Shown: in pieces, positions 52,131 through 60,370 of the stretch | How positions within the stretch are numbered: position 1 is the stretch's first letter | Layout: every line of letters starts with the position of its first letter | NCBI GenBank assembly: GCA_029265085.1 | Contig: JAJUJY010000006.1 | Span: 1 to 64,000 of the forward strand | Reading direction: 5' to 3' | Source of the DNA: Chloroflexota bacterium | Lineage (GTDB): Bacteria > Chloroflexota > Anaerolineae > Anaerolineales > Anaerolineaceae | Length of the DNA: 64,000 nt | The notes under the pieces: generated by a model | The model's input: the letters and a program-made list of their open reading frames with translations, nothing else | Database searches by the model: none | What the model was told of the DNA's origin: nothing | Program-made: the position numbers and the translations under genes

Positions 52131-53609
52131 CTAATTTCGACCTTTCATTTGCTCTTGCCAGGCAACAGTTTGCCAGCCGCTGGCTGTGCGAAAAGTCCGG
52201 CTATTCTGATGAAGCCTTTGGTTATGTGCATACAGCGCCGCCGCCAGCGCCAGTTCTTTTTCAAGTTGAATTTCCGGCTGTGGGGGTTCCGGATTGAATT
52301 CTTCCAGGTAGGTTGTGGTTACTTTACCAGCAGTAAAGGATTGGCTATCCAAAATTTGCAGCAAAAATTCCACCGAGGTTGCAATACTGCCAATCTGGTA
52401 TTCATGCAAAGCCCGCTTCATCCGCCGGATGGCTGCAGGCCGGTCTTCTCCCCAGGTAATCACTTTGGCCAACATCGAATCGTATTCGCTGGTCACCTGG
52501 TATCCCTGATACAGGGCACTATCCACCCGCACTCCGGGGCCGCCTGGCTCTTTCAGGTAGGTAATCTGCCCGGTGGTGGGCAAAAATCCCTGGCGCGTAT
52601 CTTCGGCCAAAACGCGGGCTTCAATCGCTGAACCGCGCATAGGCAGGTAATCTTGATCGTATCGCAGCGGTTCGCCCATCGCCAATCGCAGTTGTTCCTG
52701 CACTAGATCAACCCCTGTGACCATTTCTGTCACCGGATGTTCTACCTGGATGCGCGGATTGACTTCAATAAAGTGAATATTGGATTCTTCATCCAGCAGG
52801 AATTCTACGGTTCCCAAACCGCGGTAATTTAATCCTTTGCCAAGCCGGGCAGCCGCATCATACAGTTGGTGGCGCAATCGCCAGGAAAGGTTCGGAGCGG
52901 GCGCCTCTTCAATCAATTTTTGCCGCCGCCGCTGGATGGAACATTCGCGTTCGCCCAAACAAACCACTTTGCCTTGACCATCCCCCAAAATCTGGACTTC
53001 AATGTGGCGGGCTTTTTGGACCATCGATTCCAGGTACACCGTATCATCGCCAAATGCAGCCAGGGCTTCTTTCCGTGCTTCCTCAATCACACCTAATAAT
53101 TCTTCTGCACAAAACGCCAGACGAATACCACGCCCTCCGCCGCCAGCCGTTGCCTTAACCATGACAGGGTAAGCTACCTGTTCAGCCATTTCAGCTGGAA
53201 CTTCTATTGGCAGCGGGTTATCAGTCCCTGGCAAAACGGGCAAACCTAATTCCCGGGCAAATTTTCGGGAGGCTAATTTATCCCCCATCAAGGCAATGGT
53301 TTCAGGCCGCGGGCCAATAAAAGTAATCCCCGCATCTTCCACAGCCTGGGCAAAATCGGCATTTTCAGCCAAAAATCCATATCCAGGGTGTATTGCAGTT
53401 GCCTCACACTTTTTCGCTGCGGCAACCACAGCGTCAATATTCAAATAATTTTGACGCGGACCAATCGGCAGCGCCTCATCTGCGTACCGTATATGCAGCG
53501 CAGATTCATCCACATCGGTATAAATTGCTGCAGAACGAATGCCCATCTCCTGGCACGCTCGCAACACCCGAATGGCTATTTCTCCACGATTTGCAACAAG
53601 TACTTTCAT
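52131..53609 (-). CDS. accC: Biotin carboxylase subunit of acyl-CoA carboxylase
   Basis: ATP-dependent carboxylation of carrier-bound biotin; 492 residues. It opens MKVLVANRGEIAIRVLRACQ. The ATP-grasp core has GGGGRGIRLAFC, HIEVQILGDGQGKVVCLGER and FIEVNPRIQVEHPVTEMVTG; the C-terminal BC domain has GSAIEARVLAEDTRQGFLPT. A C-terminal extension of about 45 residues after the core (LEEFNPEPPQPEIQLEKELA) is longer than in typical AccC and may dock the separate carrier protein. The ATG at 53609 matches the family start; an in-frame TTG at 53627 is an alternative. Confidence 0.95.
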   Translation of the reverse strand: MKVLVANRGEIAIRVLRACQEMGIRSAAIYTDVDESALHIRYADEALPIGPRQNYLNIDAVVAAAKKCEATAIHPGYGFLAENADFAQAVEDAGITFIGPRPETIALMGDKLASRKFARELGLPVLPGTDNPLPIEVPAEMAEQVAYPVMVKATAGGGGRGIRLAFCAEELLGVIEEARKEALAAFGDDTVYLESMVQKARHIEVQILGDGQGKVVCLGERECSIQRRRQKLIEEAPAPNLSWRLRHQLYDAAARLGKGLNYRGLGTVEFLLDEESNIHFIEVNPRIQVEHPVTEMVTGVDLVQEQLRLAMGEPLRYDQDYLPMRGSAIEARVLAEDTRQGFLPTTGQITYLKEPGGPGVRVDSALYQGYQVTSEYDSMLAKVITWGEDRPAAIRRMKRALHEYQIGSIATSVEFLLQILDSQSFTAGKVTTTYLEEFNPEPPQPEIQLEKELALAAALYAHNQRLHQNSRTFRTASGWQTVAWQEQMKGRN

Positions 53610-53706
53610 AAGTGTCTTCTTTTCCAATTTATCATCAAAAATTGATGTCTTTGGCCTTAATGGTAAGGTTTGTACAATCTATATACAAGCCATTGTATAT
53701 TCTTGG

Positions 53707-55254
53707 TTACAAAGGAATATTCCCGTGCTTCCGGCTGGGAACCGGGATCCGCTTATCCCGCAGCATTTCCAATGCCTGGATGAGACGTTCACGGCTTTCA
53801 GCAGGAAGGATCACATCATCCAGGTAACCGCGCTGTGCCGCAACAAATGGATTGGCCAGTTCTTCACGATATTGGCGGGTCAATTCGGCCTGACGTTCGG
53901 CCGGGTTTTCGGCAGCATCAATTTCCTTACGGAAAACAATATTCACTGCGCCTTCTGGTCCCATCACTGCAATCTCGGCATTCGGCCAGGCAAAATTCAT
54001 ATCACCACCCAAATGCTTTGAACTCATCACAATATATGCACCGCCATAAGACTTGCGCAAAATGATCGAAACCTTGGGCACCGAAGCCTCTGAGTAGGCA
54101 TAAATCATTTTTGCACCATGGCGAATTACACCACCAAATTCCTGGTCGGTTCCAGGCAGGAATCCTGGGGTATCAATCAAGGTCACCAACGGAATATGGA
54201 AGGAATCGCAAAAACGAATAAACCGCGCCCCTTTATCTGAAGCATCAATATCAATCACACCTGCAAGATAGTCTGCCTGGTTTGCAATAATCCCTACCGG
54301 ATGTCCATCCAACCGCGCAAAACCAACCACGAGATTCCGGGCAAATTCACTCTGCACCTCTAAAAATTCACCTTCATCGACAAGCGATTCAATCACCGCA
54401 TGGACATCATAGGGCTGTTGCGGGTTCGCTGGAACAATCTCCTCCAGCTCTTTGGTTTGGCGGTTCGGATCATCACTTGAGGAAATAATTGGCGGCGGTG
54501 TTAAATTATTTGGCGGCAGGAACGATAATAACCAACGCACATTTGCAAGTAACGTATCTTCATCCGGGGCGGTAAAATGCGCCACACCGCTGCGGGAACG
54601 GTGCATTCCTGCTCCCCCTAATTCTTCGGCAGAGACCTCTTCGTGCGTTACGGCCTTAATCACTTCCGGTCCAGTAATAAACATATGGGCCGTCTTTTCA
54701 ACCATAAAAACGAAATCGGTAATGGCTGGAGAATAAACCGCCCCGCCAGCGCAAGGGCCAAGAATTACAGAAAACTGGGGAATCACGCCAGAAGCGCGCA
54801 CATTCCGATAAAAGATTTCACCGTAACCGGCCAGTGCATCCACGCCTTCCTGGATACGTGCTCCCCCAGAATCATTCATGCCGATCACCGGTGCACCGTT
54901 CTGGTAGGCTAAATCCAGTAAATGGGCAATTTTCCGCCCGTGGGCTTCCCCCACCGAACCGCCCATGACCGTAAAATCCTGGGCAAATACATATACAACC
55001 CGGCCGTCAATCTTGCCCCAACCGGTTACCACACCATCACCGTGTGGATGAGATTTTTCCATTCCCAATCCCGTTGCTCGATGGGTAACAAACATACCCA
55101 CTTCATTAAACGTGCCGGGATCTAACAATTGTTCGATGCGTTCCCGTGCAGTCAGCTTTCCGCGGGCATGTTGAGCTGCAATCCTTGATTCTCCACCCCC
55201 CAATCGAGCATTGCTGCGCATATCGTCTAAAGCTGGCTGTTTAATTTCAGACAT
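53707..55254 (-). CDS. Acyl-CoA carboxylase carboxyltransferase subunit (PccB/AccD5 type)
   Basis: Transfers the carboxyl group from biotin to acetyl- or propionyl-CoA; 515 residues. It has both crotonase-fold halves: ARGKLTARERIEQLLDPGTF, AQDFTVMGGSVGEAHGRKIA, MNDSGGARIQEGVDALAGYG and LGPCAGGAVYSPAITDFVFM in the first. LIDTPGFLPGTDQEFGGVIR, ILRKSYGGAYIVMSSKHLGG and YREELANPFVAAQRGYLDDV are in the second. The synthase AT looks malonyl-specific, so acetyl-CoA is the likeliest physiological substrate, although the family also takes propionyl-CoA. The start at 55254 is the family start; an upstream frame to 55344 is non-conserved. It is the first gene of the five-gene operon. Confidence 0.94.
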   Translation of the reverse strand: MSEIKQPALDDMRSNARLGGGESRIAAQHARGKLTARERIEQLLDPGTFNEVGMFVTHRATGLGMEKSHPHGDGVVTGWGKIDGRVVYVFAQDFTVMGGSVGEAHGRKIAHLLDLAYQNGAPVIGMNDSGGARIQEGVDALAGYGEIFYRNVRASGVIPQFSVILGPCAGGAVYSPAITDFVFMVEKTAHMFITGPEVIKAVTHEEVSAEELGGAGMHRSRSGVAHFTAPDEDTLLANVRWLLSFLPPNNLTPPPIISSSDDPNRQTKELEEIVPANPQQPYDVHAVIESLVDEGEFLEVQSEFARNLVVGFARLDGHPVGIIANQADYLAGVIDIDASDKGARFIRFCDSFHIPLVTLIDTPGFLPGTDQEFGGVIRHGAKMIYAYSEASVPKVSIILRKSYGGAYIVMSSKHLGGDMNFAWPNAEIAVMGPEGAVNIVFRKEIDAAENPAERQAELTRQYREELANPFVAAQRGYLDDVILPAESRERLIQALEMLRDKRIPVPSRKHGNIPL

Positions 55255-55616
55255 AGGTTTTATCAATTCTCCTGATCCAGGGTGTTCAATCCATCTACCT
55301 CGATCATTGTATGGTGTTAAGACTCTCAGAAACTCACAAATCATGAACTACACCCAATTCAATCCATGAATGGGTGGGATAAAGCCGATCAGACACTGAA
55401 AAATGTTGTGGATTTATCGGGGTTCCATACCCCGTGTCCATGCCAAAGATTTATAAATAAGCGGGTCACTCCTGGCAAATAAAATGGTTTTTGGCAAACA
55501 TCTAAGCGTATAAACCCCCAGTTACAAAAATGGTTTCGAAATATCGCAGTTTTTCTAAGAAAATCACCCTAAACTCGCTATAATCAATTTGAAGAAAATG
55601 ATCTCTGGAGGCATGG
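55255..55616. other. Divergent intergenic region upstream of the carboxylase-synthase operon
   Basis: 362 bp without a gene. It holds a GC hairpin CGGGG-TTCCATA-CCCCG (55418-55434) and, for the plus-strand gene, TATAAT at 55579-55584 with GGAGG at 55606-55610. The operon's own promoter should lie near 55300-55350. A TACAAT-like box is visible there, without a clear -35. Confidence 0.5.
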
Positions 55617-56252
55617 ATGAACCTGATTGATCACCTGACCATTGAACAGGCAGAAGAATTGATCCAACTGGATACACCATACAAGATCCAATTATTTTTA
55701 GATCAAGTCCCCTATATCGGCGAAGAATTAAACCGCTCACCGCTGCGAGTATTTCAAGACCGTCAGGCGCACTGCCTGGATGGGGCAATGTTTGCCGCAG
55801 CAGCCTTGCAGCGGCTGGGATATCCGCCATTAATTCTTGATCTGGTCAATGAGCCTGGTATTGACGAAGATCATGTTCTGGCGCTGTTTAAACGCAACGG
55901 CTGCTGGGGAGCGGTTGCGAAATCAAACTTTGCGGGATTGCGTTATCGCGAACCGGTTTACCAGACATTGCGAGAACTGGTCATGTCGTACTTCCATCAC
56001 TATTTCAACATTGATGGAATTCGCAGCTTACGAGCCTATACCATGCCTTTTCATCTCAGTCAATTTGAGCGGATTCATTGGCAAACGGATCAGGCAGCAA
56101 CAGATCAAGTCGTAGAAAAATTTTACCGGTTACCTGCAAAACCATTGTTGAGCCCAAAATCGATAGAAGAGCTGTTCCCCGTTGATCCAATCACCTTTCG
56201 AACAGACACTGCTATCACAAATACCCACGAGGTATTTCACCCCAATCATTAA
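55617..56252 (+). CDS. Transglutaminase/cysteine-protease-fold-like protein of unknown function
   Basis: A 211-residue cytosolic protein. The pattern DRQAHCLDGAMFAAAALQRLG (Cys at the start of a helix), followed by PPLILDLV and DEDHVLALFKRNGCWGAVAKS (His), matches the Cys-His arrangement of transglutaminase-like folds. LRYREPVYQTLRELVMSYF and the C-terminal basic/proline region are not recognised. A catalytic role is plausible but unproven. GGAGG lies six bases before the ATG; the ATG at 55613 is out of frame. The gene is monocistronic, with its own promoter and a terminator. Confidence 0.75.
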   Translation: MNLIDHLTIEQAEELIQLDTPYKIQLFLDQVPYIGEELNRSPLRVFQDRQAHCLDGAMFAAAALQRLGYPPLILDLVNEPGIDEDHVLALFKRNGCWGAVAKSNFAGLRYREPVYQTLRELVMSYFHHYFNIDGIRSLRAYTMPFHLSQFERIHWQTDQAATDQVVEKFYRLPAKPLLSPKSIEELFPVDPITFRTDTAITNTHEVFHPNH

Positions 56253-56293
56253 AGAAAATCAGCGCCGGCGATCACCGGCGCTGATTTTCTTCT
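56252..56293. terminator. Bidirectional terminator
   Basis: AGAAAATCAGCGCCGG (56253-56268) pairs perfectly with CCGGCGCTGATTTTCT (56275-56290), loop six bases. It lies between the convergent 55617 gene and the molbindin gene. Confidence 0.88.
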
Positions 56294-56305
56294 TGGAATG
56301 ATTAA

Positions 56306-56518
56306 CTAATCATCAACGGCAACCATCACATTGGATGCTTTCACCACAGCAAAAACATCTTTTCCTTCTATAAGTCCAAGACTTTCAGCTGAGCTTTTGG
56401 TAATAATCGATACCAACTCATCTCCACCCGGCAATTCAATCACAATTTCAGAATTTACTACACCGTGGGTGATTTTCTTCACCTTTCCTTTAATTACATT
56501 CCGTGCGCTTATTTTCAT
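56306..56518 (-). CDS. Molbindin (TOBE/Mop domain) protein
   Basis: A 70-residue single Mop/TOBE domain. It starts MKISARNVIKGKVKKITHG, continues VNSEIVIELPGGDELVSIIT and ends SSAESLGLIEGKDVFAVVKA. Such proteins bind molybdate or tungstate as oligomers and buffer it in the cytosol. AAGGTG precedes the ATG. It is consistent with the molybdenum cofactor genes at 4.8-6.0 kb but is not next to them, nor to a molybdate transporter. Confidence 0.93.
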   Translation of the reverse strand: MKISARNVIKGKVKKITHGVVNSEIVIELPGGDELVSIITKSSAESLGLIEGKDVFAVVKASNVMVAVDD

Positions 56519-56580
56519 ATATTCACCTTCTTTTGATTAATTTTAGACCGAATCAGGAAGAATTTCAAACAATTCAATGC

Positions 56581-56609
56581 TTGACAAGTGATATGAAAAG
56601 TTGTATAGT
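56581..56609 (+). promoter_or_regulatory. Promoter of the LacI-type regulator gene
   Basis: TTGACA (56581-56586), a 17-bp spacer, then TATAGT (56604-56609), a near-consensus sigma-70 promoter. The operator palindromes begin three bases downstream. Confidence 0.8.
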
Positions 56610-56611
56610 TA

Positions 56612-56639
56612 ATGCGAACGTTCGCACGAACGTTCGCAT
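56612..56639 (+). promoter_or_regulatory. Tandem palindromic operator for the LacI-type regulator
   Basis: A 28-bp near-palindrome made of two copies of the shorter palindrome CGAACGTTCG (centres about 13-14 bp apart), within the outer TGCGAACGTTCGCA (56613-56626). It covers the predicted transcription start, so the regulator most likely represses its own gene by roadblock. This is inferred from position and symmetry. Confidence 0.75.
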
Positions 56640-56668
56640 CCCTCCCCTAAGGCTTTTTATTCTGATAT

Positions 56669-57706
56669 ATGGCTCCTAAACCGCGGATTACCTTAAAAGA
56701 GGTTGCAGCCCTGGCAGGTGTAAGCTACCAAACGGTATCTAAAGTCCTCAATCACCAGGTGCAGGTTGCCAAAGACACCGAGGAACGTATCTGGAAGGCA
56801 GCTCAAGAACTTGGCTACCGCCCCAGTTATACTGCACGCTCTCTTCGCCAGCAGCGCAGCCAAACCATTGGCTATGCCTGGGAACCCTCTCCCCCAGATC
56901 AAACCAACCCCATTTTGGATGAATTTCTGCAAAGCATGTTCCATGTTGCTGAGCAGAATGGGTATTATCTCTTATGTTTTCCTCTTCACGCTGACCCAGA
57001 ATTAAAATTACGATCCTACCAGGAACTGATTGATACCGGCCGGGTAGATGCGTTTGTGCTCTCGCATGTCGAGTTTAATGATGTGCGGATTAAATATTTG
57101 TGCGATCGAAATTTCCCCTTTGTTGCCTTTGGCCGCTCCAATCAAGATTTATGTTTCCCATACATTGATGTCGATGGTGGGACAGGAATCCGGTTGGTTG
57201 TTCAACACCTGCTTGAACAAAACCACCAGAATATCGCAATATTAGCCTGGCCTGAGGATTCTCGGGTCGGCAGCAATCGTTTACAAGGATATTTTGACGG
57301 CCTTGCGTCAGCTGGGATTTTCCCTCACCCAGAATGGATTGTCCGAGGTCAGGGTAATTTTGAATATGGCCTACAGGGTGCGCAACAACTATTATCCTTG
57401 CCGTCGGAAATTCGCCCCACTGCCATTATTGCCTTGAATGACATGATGGCCATCGGCGCGATGAATGCAGTACAGGCGCAAGGTCTGGTTGTTGGAAAAG
57501 AAATTGCCGTAACTGGATTTGACGACACCCCCATGTCCCGTTTCGTTAATCCGCCGTTAACCACCTTGCACCAACCAGTGTGGGAAATTGGGGAACGGCT
57601 GATGAATACTCTCATTTCAATGATCGACACCGGAAGTCTTCAAGAGCCAATTGGTGAATTAGTTGCGCCGAAGTTAGTTATCCGCGCATCCAGTGTCAAA
57701 ATATAA
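56669..57706 (+). CDS. LacI-family transcriptional regulator
   Basis: A 345-residue repressor. The N-terminal helix-turn-helix and hinge read TLKEVAALAGVSYQTVSKVL...GYRPSYTARSLRQQRS. The periplasmic-binding-like core has VDAFVLSHVEFND, FPYIDVDGGTGIRLVVQHLL, LAWPEDSRVGSNRLQGYFDG, PTAIIALNDMMAIGAMNAVQ and AVTGFDDTPMSRFVNPPLTT, all family hallmarks. It is autoregulated in all likelihood through the operator at 56612-56639 and should control the sugar operon that follows. The effector is probably the imported alpha-glucoside or its phosphorylated product. Confidence 0.94.
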   Translation: MAPKPRITLKEVAALAGVSYQTVSKVLNHQVQVAKDTEERIWKAAQELGYRPSYTARSLRQQRSQTIGYAWEPSPPDQTNPILDEFLQSMFHVAEQNGYYLLCFPLHADPELKLRSYQELIDTGRVDAFVLSHVEFNDVRIKYLCDRNFPFVAFGRSNQDLCFPYIDVDGGTGIRLVVQHLLEQNHQNIAILAWPEDSRVGSNRLQGYFDGLASAGIFPHPEWIVRGQGNFEYGLQGAQQLLSLPSEIRPTAIIALNDMMAIGAMNAVQAQGLVVGKEIAVTGFDDTPMSRFVNPPLTTLHQPVWEIGERLMNTLISMIDTGSLQEPIGELVAPKLVIRASSVKI

Positions 57707-57762
57707 GGAGGCACCCAACAATTATTACTCAGCAATTTCAAACTTGTAACTCATAAAAAGGA

Positions 57763-57819
57763 GCCACCTCTCCTGGCAGAGATCATTGGTGGCCCCAAAG
57801 CTCAAGGTAATTGGTTACC
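57763..57819 (+). promoter_or_regulatory. Structured leader and inverted repeat upstream of the sugar-binding protein gene
   Basis: GCCACC (57763-57768) pairs with GGTGGC (57788-57793), enclosing TCTC/GAGA. Downstream, GGTAATTGGTTACC (57806-57819) is an inverted repeat typical in size for a LacI-family operator, but unlike the CGAACGTTCG repeats. No clear -10/-35 pair was found, so whether this is an operator or only RNA structure is open. Confidence 0.45.
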
Positions 57820-57886
57820 CTGATTCATTTAAGTATACCACACACCTTTTCACAATGATTTGACGAAATTTTTAGGAGAAGGAAAG

Positions 57887-59212
57887 ATGAAAAAGTTATT
57901 CAAGCTAATCGCTTGTCTCATGGTTCTAAGCTTTATTTTGGCTGCTTGCGCCCCAGCTGCTGTCCCAACACCTGAGACGATTGTCGAAACCCAGGTAGTT
58001 GAAAAAATTGTCACCCAAGAAGTTGTTAAAGAAGTACCGGCAGAACGTGCCGTTGTTCGCTTATCCGGGTGGGCCTCCAGCCCAGAAGAAACTGCTTTGC
58101 TGCAGTCGCTCTTGCTGGATTTCACAGCTGAAAACCCCGATATTGTGGTGAAATACGAACCAATCACGGGTGATTACTGGGCTACCTTAAAAACTTCCAT
58201 CGCATCTGGAACTGAACCCGATGTCTATTACATGGATATTTTCCAATTCCCGGCCTTCGTTAAAGACGATGTGCTTCTCCCACTGGATGACTTAATGGCC
58301 GGCACGCAGACACCGAAAGAAGATTTCATTCCCTCTCTGCTGAATGCATTCACCAGCGATGGTATTACCTACGGTATTCCCAAAGATTTCAATACCCTTG
58401 GTCTATTCTACAACAAGGACATGTTCGCTGCCGCTGGAATTGCCGAACCGACCGATGATTGGACCTGGGACGACCTCAAGGCTGCCGCTGAAAAATTGTC
58501 CAAGCCAGCTGAGAATATTTATGGTTTTGGCGTACCAGCTGATGCTGGCCGCTTCCCTGTCTTTGCCTTCCAAAACGGCGGTTCGATCATGACCGAGGAC
58601 TACAGCGATACCTTGTTGGACAGCCCCGAAGTGATTGAAGCAGCCAAGTTCTACACCGATTTCCGCGCAAATAAGACAGGGGCAATCCCGGCCGATGTTG
58701 GTGAAGGATGGCAAGGTACCGTCTTTGGGAAAGGCCAGTTCGCAATGGTTTATGAAGGTGGTTGGTTAATCCCCTACCTGAAGACTCAGTTCCCCGATCT
58801 CAAATACGGTGTGGTGAATCCTCCTGCTGGACCAAAAGGCGAAGGCAACTTGATCTTCACCGTTTCCTATTCCATCTCCAAAAACACCAAGAACCCCGAA
58901 GCTGCCTGGCGTGTGATCAACTTCCTCACCAGCGAAGCTGCCCAAATGAAAGTTTTGGAAAGCGGATTTGCACTTCCTTCCCGCGTTTCCCTACAGGAAA
59001 GCGAATTCTTAAAGAACAATCCGGCTTCTGCCGCGATCTTCCGCGGTGCCTTAGAAGGCGCTCGCCCCTTTGTTTGGGGTGTGGTTGGTTCTGATGTCAA
59101 TGAGCAGATGGGCAAGGCCCTGGAACGTGTATATCTCGAGAATCAGGCTGTTGATGAATCCTTGAAACAGGCCGCCGAGATTGTTCGCCAAAAAATTGCC
59201 GAGGCTAAGTAG
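57887..59212 (+). CDS. Sugar ABC transporter substrate-binding lipoprotein
   Basis: A 441-residue extracellular solute-binding protein (family 1). The signal peptide ends in the lipobox LAAC (MKKLFKLIACLMVLSFIL, then AAC), so it is lipid-anchored. A Val/Glu/Thr-rich linker (IVETQVVEKIVTQEVV) precedes the binding core: LSGWASSPEETALLQSLLLD, KYEPITGDYWATLKTSIASG, EPDVYYMDIFQFPAFV, and GKGQFAMVYEGGWLIPYLK. AGGAGAAGGA precedes the ATG at 57887. It is first in the transport operon and followed by an attenuating hairpin, which would raise its level over the permeases. Confidence 0.94.
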   Translation: MKKLFKLIACLMVLSFILAACAPAAVPTPETIVETQVVEKIVTQEVVKEVPAERAVVRLSGWASSPEETALLQSLLLDFTAENPDIVVKYEPITGDYWATLKTSIASGTEPDVYYMDIFQFPAFVKDDVLLPLDDLMAGTQTPKEDFIPSLLNAFTSDGITYGIPKDFNTLGLFYNKDMFAAAGIAEPTDDWTWDDLKAAAEKLSKPAENIYGFGVPADAGRFPVFAFQNGGSIMTEDYSDTLLDSPEVIEAAKFYTDFRANKTGAIPADVGEGWQGTVFGKGQFAMVYEGGWLIPYLKTQFPDLKYGVVNPPAGPKGEGNLIFTVSYSISKNTKNPEAAWRVINFLTSEAAQMKVLESGFALPSRVSLQESEFLKNNPASAAIFRGALEGARPFVWGVVGSDVNEQMGKALERVYLENQAVDESLKQAAEIVRQKIAEAK

Positions 59213-59226
59213 CCTCTCCTCCATCG

Positions 59227-59264
59227 TTGAGGGGCGGACCTGAACGGGGTTCGCCCCTCTTTCT
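59227..59264 (+). terminator. Intercistronic terminator-like hairpin after the binding-protein gene
   Basis: GAGGGGCGGACC (59229-59240) pairs (one G-U) with GGTTCGCCCCTC (59248-59259), then TTTCT. It probably gives partial termination or protects the upstream mRNA, as is usual after binding-protein genes. Confidence 0.75.
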
Positions 59265-59393
59265 AGAAGCGCACTTGACACGATCATCATTCCATCAAAA
59301 TCAAATCTGCAATCACGCTTATCACGATTCATCAATCCAAGAATTGTCATTTTTTGATTGATTTTGATTATATCGAATGACTGGAGGGTTCAG

Positions 59394-60359
59394 ATGTCTA
59401 AAACACCTTCCCCTGTATCCAACCGGAACAGCCTGGCTGCACGCCGGAAACGCAGTGAAGCATGGACTGCCTACTCATTTTTGCTGCCGTTCTTGTTCGT
59501 CTTTATAACATTTACTGTGTTTGCAATTGGGTACGCCTTCTATCTTTCATTCACCAAATATAACTTGCTCAAGCCCCCAGAGTGGTGGGGATTGGAAGGG
59601 TACCGGCGAGTACTATGCCTGGAATCATTCCTTCCCCGGGCAGCGGGTACCGTACCCAGTTGCGACGAGTTATTCATCAAGAAGGCTTTACCGAATACTT
59701 TTCTCTACACGTTGATCGTGGTCCCTGCCCAGACACTGGTGAGTTTAATCCTTGCCTTTGCGATGGATCAAAAACTGCGGGGACGCAGACTCTTTCGAAC
59801 CATTTTTTATCTGCCATCGGTGACCTCCTCTGTGGTCATTTCAATCATCTTTGTCTGGTTATTTAGTCCGCAAGGGGTTGTCAACCAGATCTTTGGGTTG
59901 ACCAAGAACTGGCTGAACGACCCAGGCACTGCCTTTTACATCATTATGATCCTCAATATCTTTACCACCAGCGGCACATTGATGTTGATATTTCTGGCAG
60001 GTTTGCAAGATATTCCGGGTGCACTGTATGAAGCGGCGGAAATTGATGGCGCTAATAAATTCCAGGTGTTTCGCTATATCACCGTGCCCATGCTGCGCCC
60101 CGTGCTGTTTTTTGTTGTCACGGTTGGAGTGATTGGCTGCTTCCAGGTATTTGACCAGATTTACGTGATGACCGCCGGCGGTCCATTGGATTCCACGACA
60201 ACTGTGGCGTACTTGATCTACAAATGGGCTTTCCGAGATACAACCGTGAAAATGGGACAGGCTTCTGCACTGGCATTTATCCTGGCGTTGATCATTCTTT
60301 TGGTAACGGTCATCCAACGGAAAGTAATTGAAGGCAGCGGTACGAGTACTGCTTCGTAA
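59394..60359 (+). CDS. Sugar ABC transporter permease (MalF-like)
   Basis: A 321-residue membrane subunit with six helices, starting at FLLPFLFVFITFTVFAIGYA. The EAA loop reads YEAAEIDGANKFQVFRYITVP, which contacts the ATPase, and is followed by LRPVLFFVVTVGVIGCFQVF. A loop of about 30 residues (LEGYRRVLCLESFLPRAAGT) after helix 1 is external. GGAGG is eight bases before the ATG at 59394. The ATPase subunit is not in the operon and is presumably a shared MsmX-type protein encoded elsewhere. Confidence 0.93.
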   Translation: MSKTPSPVSNRNSLAARRKRSEAWTAYSFLLPFLFVFITFTVFAIGYAFYLSFTKYNLLKPPEWWGLEGYRRVLCLESFLPRAAGTVPSCDELFIKKALPNTFLYTLIVVPAQTLVSLILAFAMDQKLRGRRLFRTIFYLPSVTSSVVISIIFVWLFSPQGVVNQIFGLTKNWLNDPGTAFYIIMILNIFTTSGTLMLIFLAGLQDIPGALYEAAEIDGANKFQVFRYITVPMLRPVLFFVVTVGVIGCFQVFDQIYVMTAGGPLDSTTTVAYLIYKWAFRDTTVKMGQASALAFILALIILLVTVIQRKVIEGSGTSTAS

Positions 60360-60370
60360 AGGGGTGAAAG

